64,000 nucleotides of DNA from Streptomyces sp. MNU76. GTDB lineage: Bacteria; Actinomycetota; Actinomycetes; Streptomycetales; Streptomycetaceae. The stretch is from NCBI RefSeq assembly GCF_020982545.1, contig NZ_JAJKLK010000019.1, positions 372,001 through 436,000 on the forward strand, in the 5' to 3' direction. Below the pieces are notes generated by a model. It saw only the letters and a program-made list of their open reading frames with translations. It did no database searches and was not told where the DNA came from. Of the stretch, positions 48,522-58,170 are shown in pieces. Made by a program: the position numbers and the translations under genes. Positions within the stretch are counted from its first letter, which is position 1, and each line of letters starts with the position of its first letter.

Positions 48522-49115
48522 ATGGCTGCAACATTCCGGGGGACGACCCCCGAGCCCCCGGACGTACGTCCGCGGCTGACCGTGCTCTCCGGCCCCTCCG
48601 GGGTCGGCAAGAGCACGGTCGTCGCCCATATGCGCAAGGCGCACCCCGAGGTCTGGCTCTCGGTGTCGGCGACGACCCGCAAGCCGCGCCCCGGCGAGCA
48701 GCACGGCGTCCACTACTTCTTCGTCACCGACGAGGAGATGGACAAGCTGATCGCCAACGGTGAGCTGCTGGAGTGGGCCGAGTTCGCCGGCAACCGCTAC
48801 GGCACTCCCCGGGCCGCCGTGCTCGAACGCCTGGAGAAGGGCGAGCCGGTGCTGCTGGAGATCGACCTCCAGGGCGCGCGGCAGGTCCGTGAGACCATGC
48901 CGGACGCCCAGCTGGTCTTCCTGGCACCTCCCTCCTGGGAGGAGCTGGTGCGCCGGCTCACCGGGCGGGGCACCGAACCGCCCGAGGTGATCGAACGCCG
49001 CCTGGCGGCGGCCAAGATCGAGCTGGCGGCCGAGCCGGAGTTCGACGTCACCCTGGTCAACACCTCCGTCGAGGACGTGGCCCGCGAGCTGCTAGCCTTG
49101 ATGGATGTTGTGTGA
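48522..49115 (+). CDS. gmk: Guanylate kinase
   Basis: Phosphorylates GMP to GDP. 197 aa from ATG 48522. P-loop GPSGVGKST (about 24-32), GMP-binding SATTRKPRPGE and HYFFV, then LLEIDLQGARQV. There is no clear Shine-Dalgarno; the AT-rich GGAATAATC at 48508-48516 may be a -10 for a leaderless message. rpoZ follows. Confidence 0.95.
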   Translation: MAATFRGTTPEPPDVRPRLTVLSGPSGVGKSTVVAHMRKAHPEVWLSVSATTRKPRPGEQHGVHYFFVTDEEMDKLIANGELLEWAEFAGNRYGTPRAAVLERLEKGEPVLLEIDLQGARQVRETMPDAQLVFLAPPSWEELVRRLTGRGTEPPEVIERRLAAAKIELAAEPEFDVTLVNTSVEDVARELLALMDVV

Positions 49116-49179
49116 TCACGGGGTCTGTCCGTTTTCTGTGATCACGACCGGTCTTTTCCCATCCATCGGAAGGTAGAGC

Positions 49180-49449
49180 GTGTCCTCTTCCATCTCCGCG
49201 CCCGAGGGCATCATCAACCCGCCGATCGACGAGCTCCTCGAGGCAACCGACTCGAAGTACAGCCTCGTGATCTACGCGGCCAAGCGCGCCCGCCAGATCA
49301 ACGCGTACTACTCGCAGCTCGGCGAGGGCCTCCTCGAGTACGTCGGTCCCCTCGTCGACACCCACGTCCACGAGAAGCCGCTCTCGATCGCCCTGCGCGA
49401 GATCAACGCGGGTCTGCTGACGTCCGAGGCCGTCGAGGGCCCCGCGTAA
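49180..49449 (+). CDS. rpoZ: RNA polymerase omega subunit
   Basis: 89 aa from GTG 49180 (GGAAGG 8 nt upstream). Omega helps assemble beta'. Core NPPIDELLEATDSKYSLVIYAAKRARQIN and the ALREINAGLL end are typical. The gmk-rpoZ-coaBC order is conserved across many bacteria. Confidence 0.96.
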   Translation: MSSSISAPEGIINPPIDELLEATDSKYSLVIYAAKRARQINAYYSQLGEGLLEYVGPLVDTHVHEKPLSIALREINAGLLTSEAVEGPA

Positions 49450-49478
49450 GTCATATCGGCAGATCGCAGTAGGTTTTT

Positions 49479-49513
49479 CCACAGGCCCGGCAGTGCGACT
49501 GTCGGGCCTGTGG
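49479..49513 (+). terminator. Hairpin after rpoZ
   Basis: CCACAGGCCCG (49479-49489) pairs with CGGGCCTGTGG (49503-49513), with an inner CAGT/ACTG. 29 bp after the rpoZ stop, 55 bp before coaBC. TTTTT immediately precedes it on the plus strand. Confidence 0.7.
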
Positions 49514-49568
49514 TGTGTCATTGAGGCGTCACGCAGAAGGCGTACACATCCGAGTGCGGGGAGGCCCG

Positions 49569-50771
49569 GTGGGCAAGCCGAAGGTCGTTCTGGGGGTCAG
49601 CGGTGGAATCGCCGCCTACAAGGCGTGCGAGCTGCTGCGCCGGCTGACCGAATCCGGTCATGACGTACGGGTCGTGCCGACCGACTCCGCACTGCACTTC
49701 GTCGGCGCCGCCACCTGGTCCGCGCTCTCCGGCAACCCGGTCTCGACCGAGGTCTGGGAGAGCGTCCACGAGGTGCCGCACGTGCGCATCGGGCAGGAGG
49801 CCGACCTGGTCGTCGTCGCCCCGGCGACCGCCGACATGCTGGCCAAGGCCGCCCACGGCCTGGCCGACGACCTCCTGACCAACACCCTCCTCACCGCTCG
49901 CTGTCCGGTCGTCTTCGCCCCCGCCATGCACACCGAGATGTGGGAACACCCGGCCACCCAGGAGAACGTGGCGACGCTCCGCCGCCGCGGCGCCCTCGTC
50001 ATCGACCCCGCCGTGGGCAGACTGACCGGCGTCGACACCGGCAAGGGCCGACTGCCGGACCCCGCGGAGATCTTCGAGGTCTGCCGCCGGGTGCTGGCGC
50101 GGGGCGTCACCGAGCCGGACCTCGTCGGCCGGCACGTCGTGGTGACCGCCGGCGGCACCCGGGAGCCCCTCGACCCCGTCCGCTTCCTCGGCAACCGCTC
50201 CTCCGGCAAACAGGGGTACGCCCTCGCCCGTACGGCCGCCGCGCGCGGCGCCCGGGTCACGCTGATCGAGGGCAACACCGGACTGCCGGACCCGGCGGGC
50301 GTGGACGTCGTCCGGATCGGTACGGCGGTCCAGCTGCGCGAGGCGGTGCTCAAGGCGGCGCCCGACGCGGACGTCGTGGTGATGGCGGCGGCCGTGGCCG
50401 ACTTCCGGCCGGAGACCTACGCCAGCGGCAAGATCAAGAAGAAGGACGGCCAGGAGCCCGAGCCCGTCGTCCTGGTGCGTAATCCGGACATCCTCGCGGA
50501 GATCTCGGCGGACCGTCCGCGCCCCGGCCAGGTGGTCGTCGGCTTCGCCGCCGAGACCGACGACGTCCTAGCCAACGGCCGCGCCAAACTGGCCCGCAAG
50601 GGGTGCGATCTACTGGTGGTGAACGAGGTGGGGGAGCGCAAGACCTTTGGTTCCGAGGAGAACGAGGCCGTGGTGCTGGGAGCCGACGGAAGCGAGACAC
50701 CGGTCCCGTACGGCCCCAAGGAAGCCCTGGCGGAGACGGTCTGGGACCTGGTGGTGAGCAGGTTCGGGTGA
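49569..50771 (+). CDS. coaBC: Bifunctional phosphopantothenoylcysteine decarboxylase/synthetase CoaBC
   Basis: Makes 4'-phosphopantetheine from phosphopantothenate and cysteine in CoA synthesis. 400 aa from GTG 49569 with GGGGAGG 4 nt before it. Flavoprotein decarboxylase half (about 1-185): GVSGGIAAYKA, catalytic His in VPHVRIG and the substrate clamp PAMHTEMW. Synthetase half: TAGGTREPLDPVRFLGNRSSGKQG, the lysine-rich KIKKKDG and VNEVGE. Confidence 0.95.
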   Translation: MGKPKVVLGVSGGIAAYKACELLRRLTESGHDVRVVPTDSALHFVGAATWSALSGNPVSTEVWESVHEVPHVRIGQEADLVVVAPATADMLAKAAHGLADDLLTNTLLTARCPVVFAPAMHTEMWEHPATQENVATLRRRGALVIDPAVGRLTGVDTGKGRLPDPAEIFEVCRRVLARGVTEPDLVGRHVVVTAGGTREPLDPVRFLGNRSSGKQGYALARTAAARGARVTLIEGNTGLPDPAGVDVVRIGTAVQLREAVLKAAPDADVVVMAAAVADFRPETYASGKIKKKDGQEPEPVVLVRNPDILAEISADRPRPGQVVVGFAAETDDVLANGRAKLARKGCDLLVVNEVGERKTFGSEENEAVVLGADGSETPVPYGPKEALAETVWDLVVSRFG

Positions 50772-51011
50772 TGGTGGCATTCGCGTCAGCCCTCACCCGA
50801 ACCGCTGACATTGGGGCGTGGCGACCCTGGCGGACCGCGGCGGCCATTGGGCAGAATGCGGGTGCCGCAGGTCACAGAGCTCCCGAGAGGCGAGACGGGT
50901 GGGCCGGTGGCCGAGCCCGACCGATAAACTGTTCTCGGACGACGCCGGGCGCAGCCCCCGATCGCGTCCGACAATGATCAGCCAGCAGCCGCTGCAACCC
51001 CAGGGAGCGTT
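50772..51011 (+). promoter_or_regulatory. metK leader region
   Basis: 240 bp without a gene. TAAACT at 50925-50930 is a plausible -10. The resulting leader of about 75 nt could form TCGGACG/CGTCCGA (50935-50941 with 50975-50981) around a smaller CGGG/CCCG hairpin. It does not match the SAM-I, SAM-II or SAM-IV riboswitch cores that I know. Confidence 0.35.
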
Positions 51012-52220
51012 GTGTCCCGTCGTCTGTTCACCTCGGAGTCCGTGACCGAGGGTCACCCCGACAAGATCGCCGATCAGATCAGCGATGCCATTCTCGATGC
51101 GCTCCTGCGCGAGGACCCCACGTCCCGCGTCGCCGTGGAGACACTCATCACGACCGGCCTGGTGCACGTGGCCGGCGAGGTCACGACCAAGGCGTACGCG
51201 CCGATCGCCCAGCTGGTGCGCGACACCATCCTGAACATCGGCTACGACTCGTCGAAGAAGGGCTTCGACGGCGCCTCCTGCGGTGTGTCGGTGTCGATCG
51301 GCGCGCAGTCCCCGGACATCGCTCAGGGCGTGGACACGGCGTACGAGTCCCGGGTTGAAGGCGACGAGGACGAGCTGGACAAGCAGGGCGCCGGCGACCA
51401 GGGCCTGATGTTCGGCTACGCGTCGGACGAGACGCCGACGCTGATGCCGCTCCCGATCTTCCTGGCGCACCGTCTGTCGAAGCGCCTGTCCGAGGTCCGC
51501 AAGAACGGCACCATCCCCTACCTCCGCCCTGACGGCAAGACCCAGGTCACCATCGAGTACGACGGTGACAAGGCGGTCCGCCTGGACACGGTCGTCGTCT
51601 CCTCCCAGCACGCCAGCGACATCGACCTGGAGTCCCTCCTCGCCCCGGACATCCGCGAGTTCGTGGTGGAGCCGGAGCTGAAGGCCCTCCTCGACGACGG
51701 CATCAAGCTGGACACCGAGGGCTACCGCCTGCTCGTCAACCCGACCGGCCGCTTCGAGATCGGTGGTCCGATGGGTGACGCGGGCCTGACCGGCCGCAAG
51801 ATCATCATCGACACGTACGGCGGCATGGCCCGCCACGGCGGCGGCGCCTTCTCCGGCAAGGACCCGTCCAAGGTCGACCGCTCGGCGGCGTACGCGATGC
51901 GTTGGGTCGCCAAGAACGTCGTCGCGGCCGGCCTCGCCTCCCGCTGCGAGGTCCAGGTGGCGTACGCCATCGGCAAGGCCGAGCCCGTCGGCCTCTTCGT
52001 GGAGACCTTCGGCACCGCCAAGGTCGACACCGACCGGATCGAGAAGGCCATCGACGAGGTCTTCGACCTCCGCCCGGCGGCCATCATCCGTGACCTCGAC
52101 CTGCTGCGCCCGATCTACGGTCAGACCGCCGCGTACGGCCACTTCGGCCGCGAACTGCCCGAGTTCACCTGGGAGCGCACGGACCGCGTCGAGGAACTGC
52201 GCAAGGCCGCGGGTCTCTGA
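51012..52220 (+). CDS. metK: S-adenosylmethionine synthetase
   Basis: 402 aa from GTG 51012 (AGGGAGCG upstream). Forms SAM from methionine and ATP. Signatures: SVTEGHPDKIADQISDAILD, the loop GAGDQGLMFGYASDE and the P-loop-like GGGAFSGKDPSKVDRS. SAM level affects antibiotic production in Streptomyces. Confidence 0.97.
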   Translation: MSRRLFTSESVTEGHPDKIADQISDAILDALLREDPTSRVAVETLITTGLVHVAGEVTTKAYAPIAQLVRDTILNIGYDSSKKGFDGASCGVSVSIGAQSPDIAQGVDTAYESRVEGDEDELDKQGAGDQGLMFGYASDETPTLMPLPIFLAHRLSKRLSEVRKNGTIPYLRPDGKTQVTIEYDGDKAVRLDTVVVSSQHASDIDLESLLAPDIREFVVEPELKALLDDGIKLDTEGYRLLVNPTGRFEIGGPMGDAGLTGRKIIIDTYGGMARHGGGAFSGKDPSKVDRSAAYAMRWVAKNVVAAGLASRCEVQVAYAIGKAEPVGLFVETFGTAKVDTDRIEKAIDEVFDLRPAAIIRDLDLLRPIYGQTAAYGHFGRELPEFTWERTDRVEELRKAAGL

Positions 52221-52250
52221 GCCCTCCGGCTCGGCACTCCTCCGGATCTC

Positions 52251-52292
52251 CGCCGAGGCCCGGCACTCCTTCGGGAGTGCCGGGCCTCGGCG
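52251..52292 (+). terminator. 19-bp UUCG-loop terminator after metK
   Basis: 52251-52269 and 52274-52292 are perfect complements over 19 bp with a TTCG tetraloop, 30 bp after the metK stop. Confidence 0.85.
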
Positions 52293-52407
52293 CGTTCCCC
52301 CAACTCTGCGGCCGACGGACCGCTGGGCGTGCCGCGGACGGTCCGACCGCTGTCTCGCGCGCTCCCGGGCGGCGTCGGCTGTCAGTGGGGTTTGGGAGGA
52401 TGGGCGT

Positions 52408-54602
52408 GTGAGCAGCGAGGACGGTACGAGGGGCGGGGGCGCGACGGGGGACGGCGAGCCGGAGCAACTGGCTCTCGTCCGGGAGGCCGTGCGCAGGGCC
52501 AAGGTGCCGCGGGCGAAACCGCGGACCTGGCGGGGGGCGGCGCTGGCGAAGGAGCTGCCGGTCGCCCGGGTGCTGGTCGACAAGGGCGTGCTGCATCTCG
52601 ACCGCTACTTCGACTACGCGGTGCCGGAGGAGCTGGACGAGGTCGCCCGGCCGGGCGTGCGGGTGCGGGTGCGGTTCGGCGCCGGGGGGCGCAACGTCCG
52701 CGAAGGACGACGGGAGGGCGGCTCGCTGATCGACGGCTTTCTCGTCGAGCGGGTCGCCGAGTCGGACTACTCCGGGCCGCTGGCCGCGCTCGCACAGGTG
52801 GTCTCCCCGGAACCGGTGCTGGGGCCCGAGCTGTTGGGGCTGGCGCGGGCCGTGGCGGACCGATATGCGGGCAGCCTCGCCGATGTGCTGCAACTGGCCG
52901 TTCCGCCTCGGCACGGCCGGGCGGAGGCGGTGCGGATGGGTGAGCCGGCGTCCCCGCCGCCCGCACCCGAGCCGGGGTCGTGGCTGCGGTACGGGCGGGG
53001 GAGAGAATTCCTGCGGGCGCTGGCCGACGGCGGCGCGCGGGCCGTGTGGACCGCGTTGCCGGGGCCGGAGTGGGCCGAGGAGATCGCGCGGGCCGTGCAG
53101 GCGACGCTGGCGTCGGGGCGCGGGCGCTCGTGGTCGTACCGGCCGGACGGCCCGCCGCGCGGGTCGACGAGGCGCTCGGGCGGCTGCTGGGGAGGGGCGG
53201 CACGCGCTGCTGACCGCCGACGCGGGGCAGGAGAGGCGGTACCGGGAGTGGCTGGCCGTGCGGCGGGGGCGGTACGGGCCGTGGTGGGGACCCGGGCGGC
53301 CATGTTCGCGCCGGTGCGGGACCCCGGGCTGGTCGTCGTGTGGGACGACGGCGACGCGAGTCACAGTGATGACAACGCCCCGTTCCCGCATGTGCGGGAG
53401 GTGCTGGAGCTGCGGGCGTCCCGGGACAAGTGCGGCTTCCTGCTGGGGAGTTGGACTTGTACGGTCGAGGCCGCCCAACTGGTCGAGAGCGGCTGGGCCG
53501 CGCCGATCTTGGCCGGGCGGGAGCAGGTGCGGGCCGCCGCGCCGCTGGTGCGGACCGTGGGGGACGCGGACCTCGCGCGGGACGAGGCCGCTCGGGCCGC
53601 GCGGTTGCCGAGTCTGGCCTGGCAGATCGCGCGGGACGGATTGCGGGACGGCCCCGTGCTGGTGCAGGTGCCCCGGCGCGGATATGTGCCGCGGATGGCC
53701 TGCGCGCGCTGCCGTGAACCCGCCAGGTGTCGGCACTGCGCGGGACCGCTTCAGGCGCGGGACGACGCAGGTGCGCTGCGGTGCGGATGGTGCGGGCGTG
53801 AGGAGGGCGGCTGGCACTGCCCCGAGTGCGGGGGGCACCGGCTGCGGGCACAGGTCGTGGGGGCGCGGCGGACCGCCGAGGAGCTGGGGCGGGCCTTTCC
53901 CGCCGTGCCCGTGCGGACCTCCGGCCGGGAGCAGGTGCTCGACACCGTGCCGGGGACGCCCGCGCTGGTGGTGAGCACGCCCGGGGCCGAGCCGGTCGCG
54001 GAGGGTGGGTATGCGGCGGCCCTGCTGCTCGACGGATGGGCGATGCTGGGGCGGCCCGATCTGCGGGCCGGGGAGGACGCGCTGCGACGGTGGATCGGCG
54101 CGGCCGCGCTTGTGCGGAACCAAGGGCTCGGCGGCACGGTCGTCGTGGTGGCCGAGCCGACGCTGCGGCCCGTGCAGGCGCTCGTGCGGTGGGATCCGGT
54201 GGGACACGCGGTGCGGGAACTCGCCGAACGGGCCGAGCTGGGGTTCCCCCCGGTGTCGCGGATGGCCGCCGTGTCCGGCCCGGCCCAGGCGGTGGCCGAT
54301 TTCCTGACCGCTGTCCAACTGCCCTCGGACGCGGAGGTGTTGGGGCCCGTGCCCGTGGCGGGACCGCCTGTTCCCGGGGCGAGCAGCGGGCCTGCGGCAG
54401 GTGCGGCAGGTGCGGGAAGGGCGCGGCGGGCCGGGGTGCCGGTACCGGGGAGCAGTGGGAGCGGGCGCTGATCCGGGTACCGCCGGGGAGCGGGGCGGCG
54501 CTGGCCGGCGCGTTGAAGAGTGCGCAGGCGGCGCGGATGGCGCGCGGGGTGAACGAGGGGGCGCGCGTGCGGATCCGGGTGGATCCGTTGGACATCGGGT
54601 GA
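52408..54602 (+). pseudogene. priA: Primosomal protein PriA, with four apparent single-base deletions
   Basis: Replication-restart factor; the actinobacterial version lacks normal helicase motifs. Start GTG 52408. The intact N-terminal part (VDKGVLHLDRYFDYAVPEEL) and the zinc region (CARCREPARCRHC...CGWCGREEGGWHCPECGG) are in one frame. Between about 53.12 and 53.27 kb the expected sequence (ALVVVPAGRPAARVDEALGRLL, then RHALLTADAG and YREWLAVRRG) passes through the other two frames and returns, and near 54.45 kb the C terminus (WERALIRVPPGSGAALAGAL) is in another frame ending at 54600-54602. One missing G at each of 53122-53124, 53189-53192, 53265-53269 and 54447-54450 restores 732 aa. Errors in G runs are the simplest cause. 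Confidence 0.85.
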
Positions 54603-54635
54603 GCGGCACCGAGGCCCGGGCAGCTCCGGCATGCA

Positions 54636-54670
54636 TCTGCCTCCCGGTCGGTCGGTGACCGGGAGGCAGA
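54636..54670. terminator. Convergent terminator between priA and the small minus-strand gene
   Basis: TCTGCCTCCCGGTC (54636-54649) pairs perfectly with GACCGGGAGGCAGA (54657-54670), loop of 7 nt. Confidence 0.8.
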
Positions 54671-54681
54671 CGTCGGGCGGG

Positions 54682-55250
54682 TCAGCCGTTGCGAGGGCCG
54701 GGGAAGGCCGTGGGTCGCACGTCCTCGCGGAGGTGGGGCTGCCCGCTGTCGGCTGCGTCGGCATGTGCGCGGGCACCGGGGCGGGCAGGGGAGCGGGCAT
54801 CGAGCGGGCCGCCGGGACCGTGGGGACGCCGGAGCCGACGTTGACGGCGCGGGTGCCCTGGGGGTCCCCCGTGCGTTCCGCCTCGGCGGCGGCCTGCGCG
54901 GCGGCGCGGCGGGCGCCGTAACGGCGGTGCACGGCCTGCTTGGTGACCCCGAGGGCCGAGCCCACCGCGTCCCATGAGAAACCGAGCGAGCGGTCGAAGT
55001 CCACGGCTGCCGTGACGAGGGTCTCGACACTGTCCCGCAGCTCCTGGGCGAGGCGGACGGTCGGGGCGGGGGCGCGTCCGTAGACGACGAAGCCCGTGGA
55101 GGGGCCGGAGCGGCGCGGGCGGTAGACGTTGCCCAACTGGGCGGTGAGGGTGCGCAGTGCGTCCACCTGCCGGCGGACCCGCTCGATGTCCCGCACCAGC
55201 AAGTGCAGGCTGGCCCGAGCCTGGGCGTCGTGGGTTGCGTGGTCGGCCAT
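54682..55250 (-). CDS. Small helix-turn-helix-like protein, apparent frameshift near its C terminus
   Basis: Start ATG at 55250 (minus) with AGAGG upstream. The frame gives MADHATHDAQARASLHLLVRDIERVRRQVDALRTL, a coiled-coil stretch, then WDAVGSALGVTKQAVHRRYGARRAAA, an HTH-type segment (about 95-120). In its own frame it then runs antisense through priA without a stop. The neighbouring frame ends with REDVRPTAFPGPRNG at 54682, beside the terminator. A missing G (minus strand) at 54742-54744 would join the two into about 189 aa. Probably a DNA-binding regulator; target unknown. Confidence 0.65.
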
Positions 55251-55658
55251 GAACAAGCCTCTCGAACCGGCGTTGGAAAAGGGGAGGTGCCGCCATTGCG
55301 GCGCGTATCGGTCAACTCTTTCTTGACCAACGCGAATTCGCTCCGCTGGTAACGGGGTGGGGGCGTGGGGGCATATGCGTGGGGCGCGTGGGTGGGGGTG
55401 CGCCCCGCTGCGGCTGGGCCTGGACCTTGTTCTCCCACCCGAGCACCGCCCGTGCGGGTGGGCTGACAAGTGCGGGTCTCCCATGGGGTCCTCCGCCGCG
55501 GCGACTGCGGGCCGTGGCGTGCGCTGTGCGGCCTCGGGTGCACTCTGGGGCGTTGGGTGGGTGGGCGGTTGGGGAGGTGCGGAACATAGACTGGGGCGTT
55601 GTCCCGCGTTGCCGCGTGAGGGCGTACGAACTTTCGTCCGAGAGGCCGTCAGACATCC
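55251..55658. other. 408-bp divergent intergenic region before fmt
   Basis: No supported gene. On the minus strand, TTGACC and TTGGTC near 55310-55330 are possible -35 boxes for the small gene. On the plus strand TAGACT at 55587-55592 is a -10 candidate for fmt. The middle is strongly G-rich (55350-55400). Confidence 0.4.
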
Positions 55659-56591
55659 ATGAAGCTCGTCTTCGCCGGTACCCCAGAGGTCGCTGTTCCC
55701 GCGTTGGACGCCCTGATCGCGTCGGGGAGGCATGAGGTGGCCGCGGTCGTGACGCGGCCGGACGCTCCGGCGGGGCGGGGGCGGCGCCTGGTCGCGAGCC
55801 CGGTGGCGCAGCGGGCGGAGGAGGCCGGCATCGAGGTGCTGAAGCCCCACCGGCCCCGGGACGAGGCGTTTCTCGCGCGGCTCCGGGAGATCGCGCCCGA
55901 CTGCTGCCCCGTCGTCGCCTACGGGGCCCTGCTGCCCCGGGTCGCCCTCGACGTGCCTGCCCACGGCTGGGTCAACCTGCACTTCTCCCTGCTGCCCGCC
56001 TGGCGGGGCGCCGCTCCCGTGCAGCACTCGATCATGGCCGGGGACGAGATCACGGGCGCGTCCACCTTCCTGATCGAGGAGGGGCTCGACTCCGGGCCGG
56101 TGTACGGAACAGTCACCGAGGAGATCCGGCCGACCGACACGAGCGGGGACCTGCTGACCCGGCTCGCCTTCGCGGGCTCCGGGCTGCTCGCCGCCACGAT
56201 GGACGGGATCGAGGACGGCACCCTGAAGGCCGTGCCCCAGCCCCCCGACGGGATCACCATCGCGCCGAAGATCACCGTGGAGGACGCCCGGATCGACTGG
56301 GCCACCCCCGCGCTGCGCGTCGACCGGGTCGTGCGCGGCTGCACACCCGCGCCGGGCGCCTGGACGACGTTCCGCGGGGAGCGGCTGAAGCTCGTCCACG
56401 TCGCGCCGGTGCCCGAGCGGACCGAACTCGCCCCGGGCGCACTCGAAGTCGGCAAGAACAACGTGTACGTCGGGACCGGGTCGTACGCCGTCGAACTGCT
56501 CTGGGTGCAGGCGCAGGGCAAGAAGCCGATGCGGGCCGCCGACTGGGCGCGCGGGGTACGGATCGAATCCGGCGAGTCGGTCGGAGCCTGA
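55659..56591 (+). CDS. fmt: Methionyl-tRNA formyltransferase
   Basis: Formylates initiator Met-tRNA. 310 aa from ATG 55659. Formyl-transfer site NLHFSLLPAWRGAAPVQ (about 105-121), then GASTFLIEEGLDSGPVYG and the C-terminal OB-like domain. Probably in an operon with rsmB, as in many bacteria. Confidence 0.96.
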   Translation: MKLVFAGTPEVAVPALDALIASGRHEVAAVVTRPDAPAGRGRRLVASPVAQRAEEAGIEVLKPHRPRDEAFLARLREIAPDCCPVVAYGALLPRVALDVPAHGWVNLHFSLLPAWRGAAPVQHSIMAGDEITGASTFLIEEGLDSGPVYGTVTEEIRPTDTSGDLLTRLAFAGSGLLAATMDGIEDGTLKAVPQPPDGITIAPKITVEDARIDWATPALRVDRVVRGCTPAPGAWTTFRGERLKLVHVAPVPERTELAPGALEVGKNNVYVGTGSYAVELLWVQAQGKKPMRAADWARGVRIESGESVGA

Positions 56592-56730
56592 GCGACTCGG
56601 TCTTCGATTCTCGATTCCGCCGGGCTGGTGGCCGCCCCGACCGCGGGTCTCCGCGGCCGACGCCCGGTGGTCCGCGCCCCCGGCGTACCCTGGCCGTGAT
56701 GTCTCGTCCCGTATCCGGAGCACCTTTTTC

Positions 56731-58158
56731 GTGAGTGAGCAGTCCCGTCCGGGCAAGCCGGGCAAGCCGTACCGCCGTCCCCAGAAGGACCCCGTCCGTA
56801 TGCTCGCCTTCGAGGCGCTCCGGGCCGTGGACGAACGGGACGCGTACGCGAACCTCGTCCTGCCGCCGCTGCTGCGCCGGGCGCGGGAGAAGGAGGGGCC
56901 CGACAAGTTCGACGGGCGGGACGCGGCGCTGGCGACCGAGCTGGTGTACGGGACGCTGCGGCGGCAGGGGACGTACGACGCGGTCATCGCGGAGTGCGTC
57001 GACCGGCCGTTGCGTGAGGTCGACCCCCCGGTGCTCGATGTGCTCAGCCTTGGTGTGCACCAGCTGCTGGGCACCCGGATCCCGACGCACGCCGCCGTGT
57101 CCGCCTCCGTCGACCTCGCGCGCGTCGTGCTCGGCGACGGACGGGCCAAGTTCGTGAACGCCGTGCTGCGCAAGGTGGCGCGGCACGACCTCGACGGCTG
57201 GCTGGAGCGGGTCGCGCCGCCCTACGAGGACGACCCGGAGGACCACCTCGCGGTCGTGCATTCGCACCCCCGCTGGGTCGTCTCCGCCCTGTGGGACTCC
57301 CTCGGCGGCGGGCGGGCCGGCATCGAGGAGCTGTTGGAGGCCGATAACGAGCGGCCCGAGGTCACGCTCGTCGCCAGGCCCGGACGGTCCACCGCCGAGG
57401 AACTGCTCCGGGAGGAGTCCGCGGTGGCGGGGCGCTGGTCGCCGTACGCCGTGCGGCTCTCCGAGGGCGGGGAGCCGGGTGCCGTGGACGCCGTACGGGA
57501 AGGCCGTGCGGGGGTGCAGGACGAGGGCAGTCAGTTGGTGGCGCTCGCTCTCGCCAACGCGCCCTTGGAGGGTCCGGACAAGGCTTGGCTCGACGGGTGT
57601 GCCGGGCCCGGCGGCAAGGCCGCGCTGCTCGCCGCCCTCGCCGCCGAGCGCGGGGCCGTGCTGCTCGCCTCCGAGAAGCAGCCGCACCGGGCCGGACTGG
57701 TCGCCAAGGCACTGGACGGCAATCCCGGGCCGTACCAGGTGATCGCCGCCGACGGAACTCGCCCGCCCTGGCGACAGGGGGCGTTCGACCGGGTGCTGAT
57801 GGACGTGCCCTGTACGGGGCTGGGAGCCCTGCGGCGGCGCCCCGAGGCTCGTTGGCGCCGGAGGCCCGAGGACCTGGACGGGTTCGCCCCGCTCCAGCGG
57901 GCGCTCCTGCGGACCGCGCTGGAGTCCGTGCGGGTCGGCGGAGTCGTCGGCTACGCGACCTGCTCGCCGCACCTCGCCGAGACCCGCGCGGTCGTCGACG
58001 ACGTGCTCAAGAGTTACGGCGACGCGGCCGACCTGATCGACGCGCGGCCCCTGCTGGAGGGCGTACCGGCGCTGGGCGAGGGGCCCGACATCCAGCTGTG
58101 GCCCCATCTGCACGGGACGGACGCCATGTACCTGGCCCTCATCCGCCGGGTCGCGTGA
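56731..58158 (+). CDS. rsmB: 16S rRNA (cytosine-967 C5) methyltransferase RsmB
   Basis: 475 aa from GTG 56731. N-terminal NusB-like RNA-binding domain (about 18-160) and a C-terminal SAM-dependent m5C methylase: DGCAGPGGKAALLAA, motif IV VPCTGLGALRRRP and catalytic TCSPHLAET. Converges with the MMPL gene, with 12 bp between the stops. Confidence 0.95.
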   Translation: MSEQSRPGKPGKPYRRPQKDPVRMLAFEALRAVDERDAYANLVLPPLLRRAREKEGPDKFDGRDAALATELVYGTLRRQGTYDAVIAECVDRPLREVDPPVLDVLSLGVHQLLGTRIPTHAAVSASVDLARVVLGDGRAKFVNAVLRKVARHDLDGWLERVAPPYEDDPEDHLAVVHSHPRWVVSALWDSLGGGRAGIEELLEADNERPEVTLVARPGRSTAEELLREESAVAGRWSPYAVRLSEGGEPGAVDAVREGRAGVQDEGSQLVALALANAPLEGPDKAWLDGCAGPGGKAALLAALAAERGAVLLASEKQPHRAGLVAKALDGNPGPYQVIAADGTRPPWRQGAFDRVLMDVPCTGLGALRRRPEARWRRRPEDLDGFAPLQRALLRTALESVRVGGVVGYATCSPHLAETRAVVDDVLKSYGDAADLIDARPLLEGVPALGEGPDIQLWPHLHGTDAMYLALIRRVA

Positions 58159-58170
58159 CGCTCCGCCCTG

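Noticed and set aside
50772..51011. SAM riboswitch before metK
   Set aside because: No SAM-I kink-turn/core, SAM-II pseudoknot or SAM-IV core could be found by eye.
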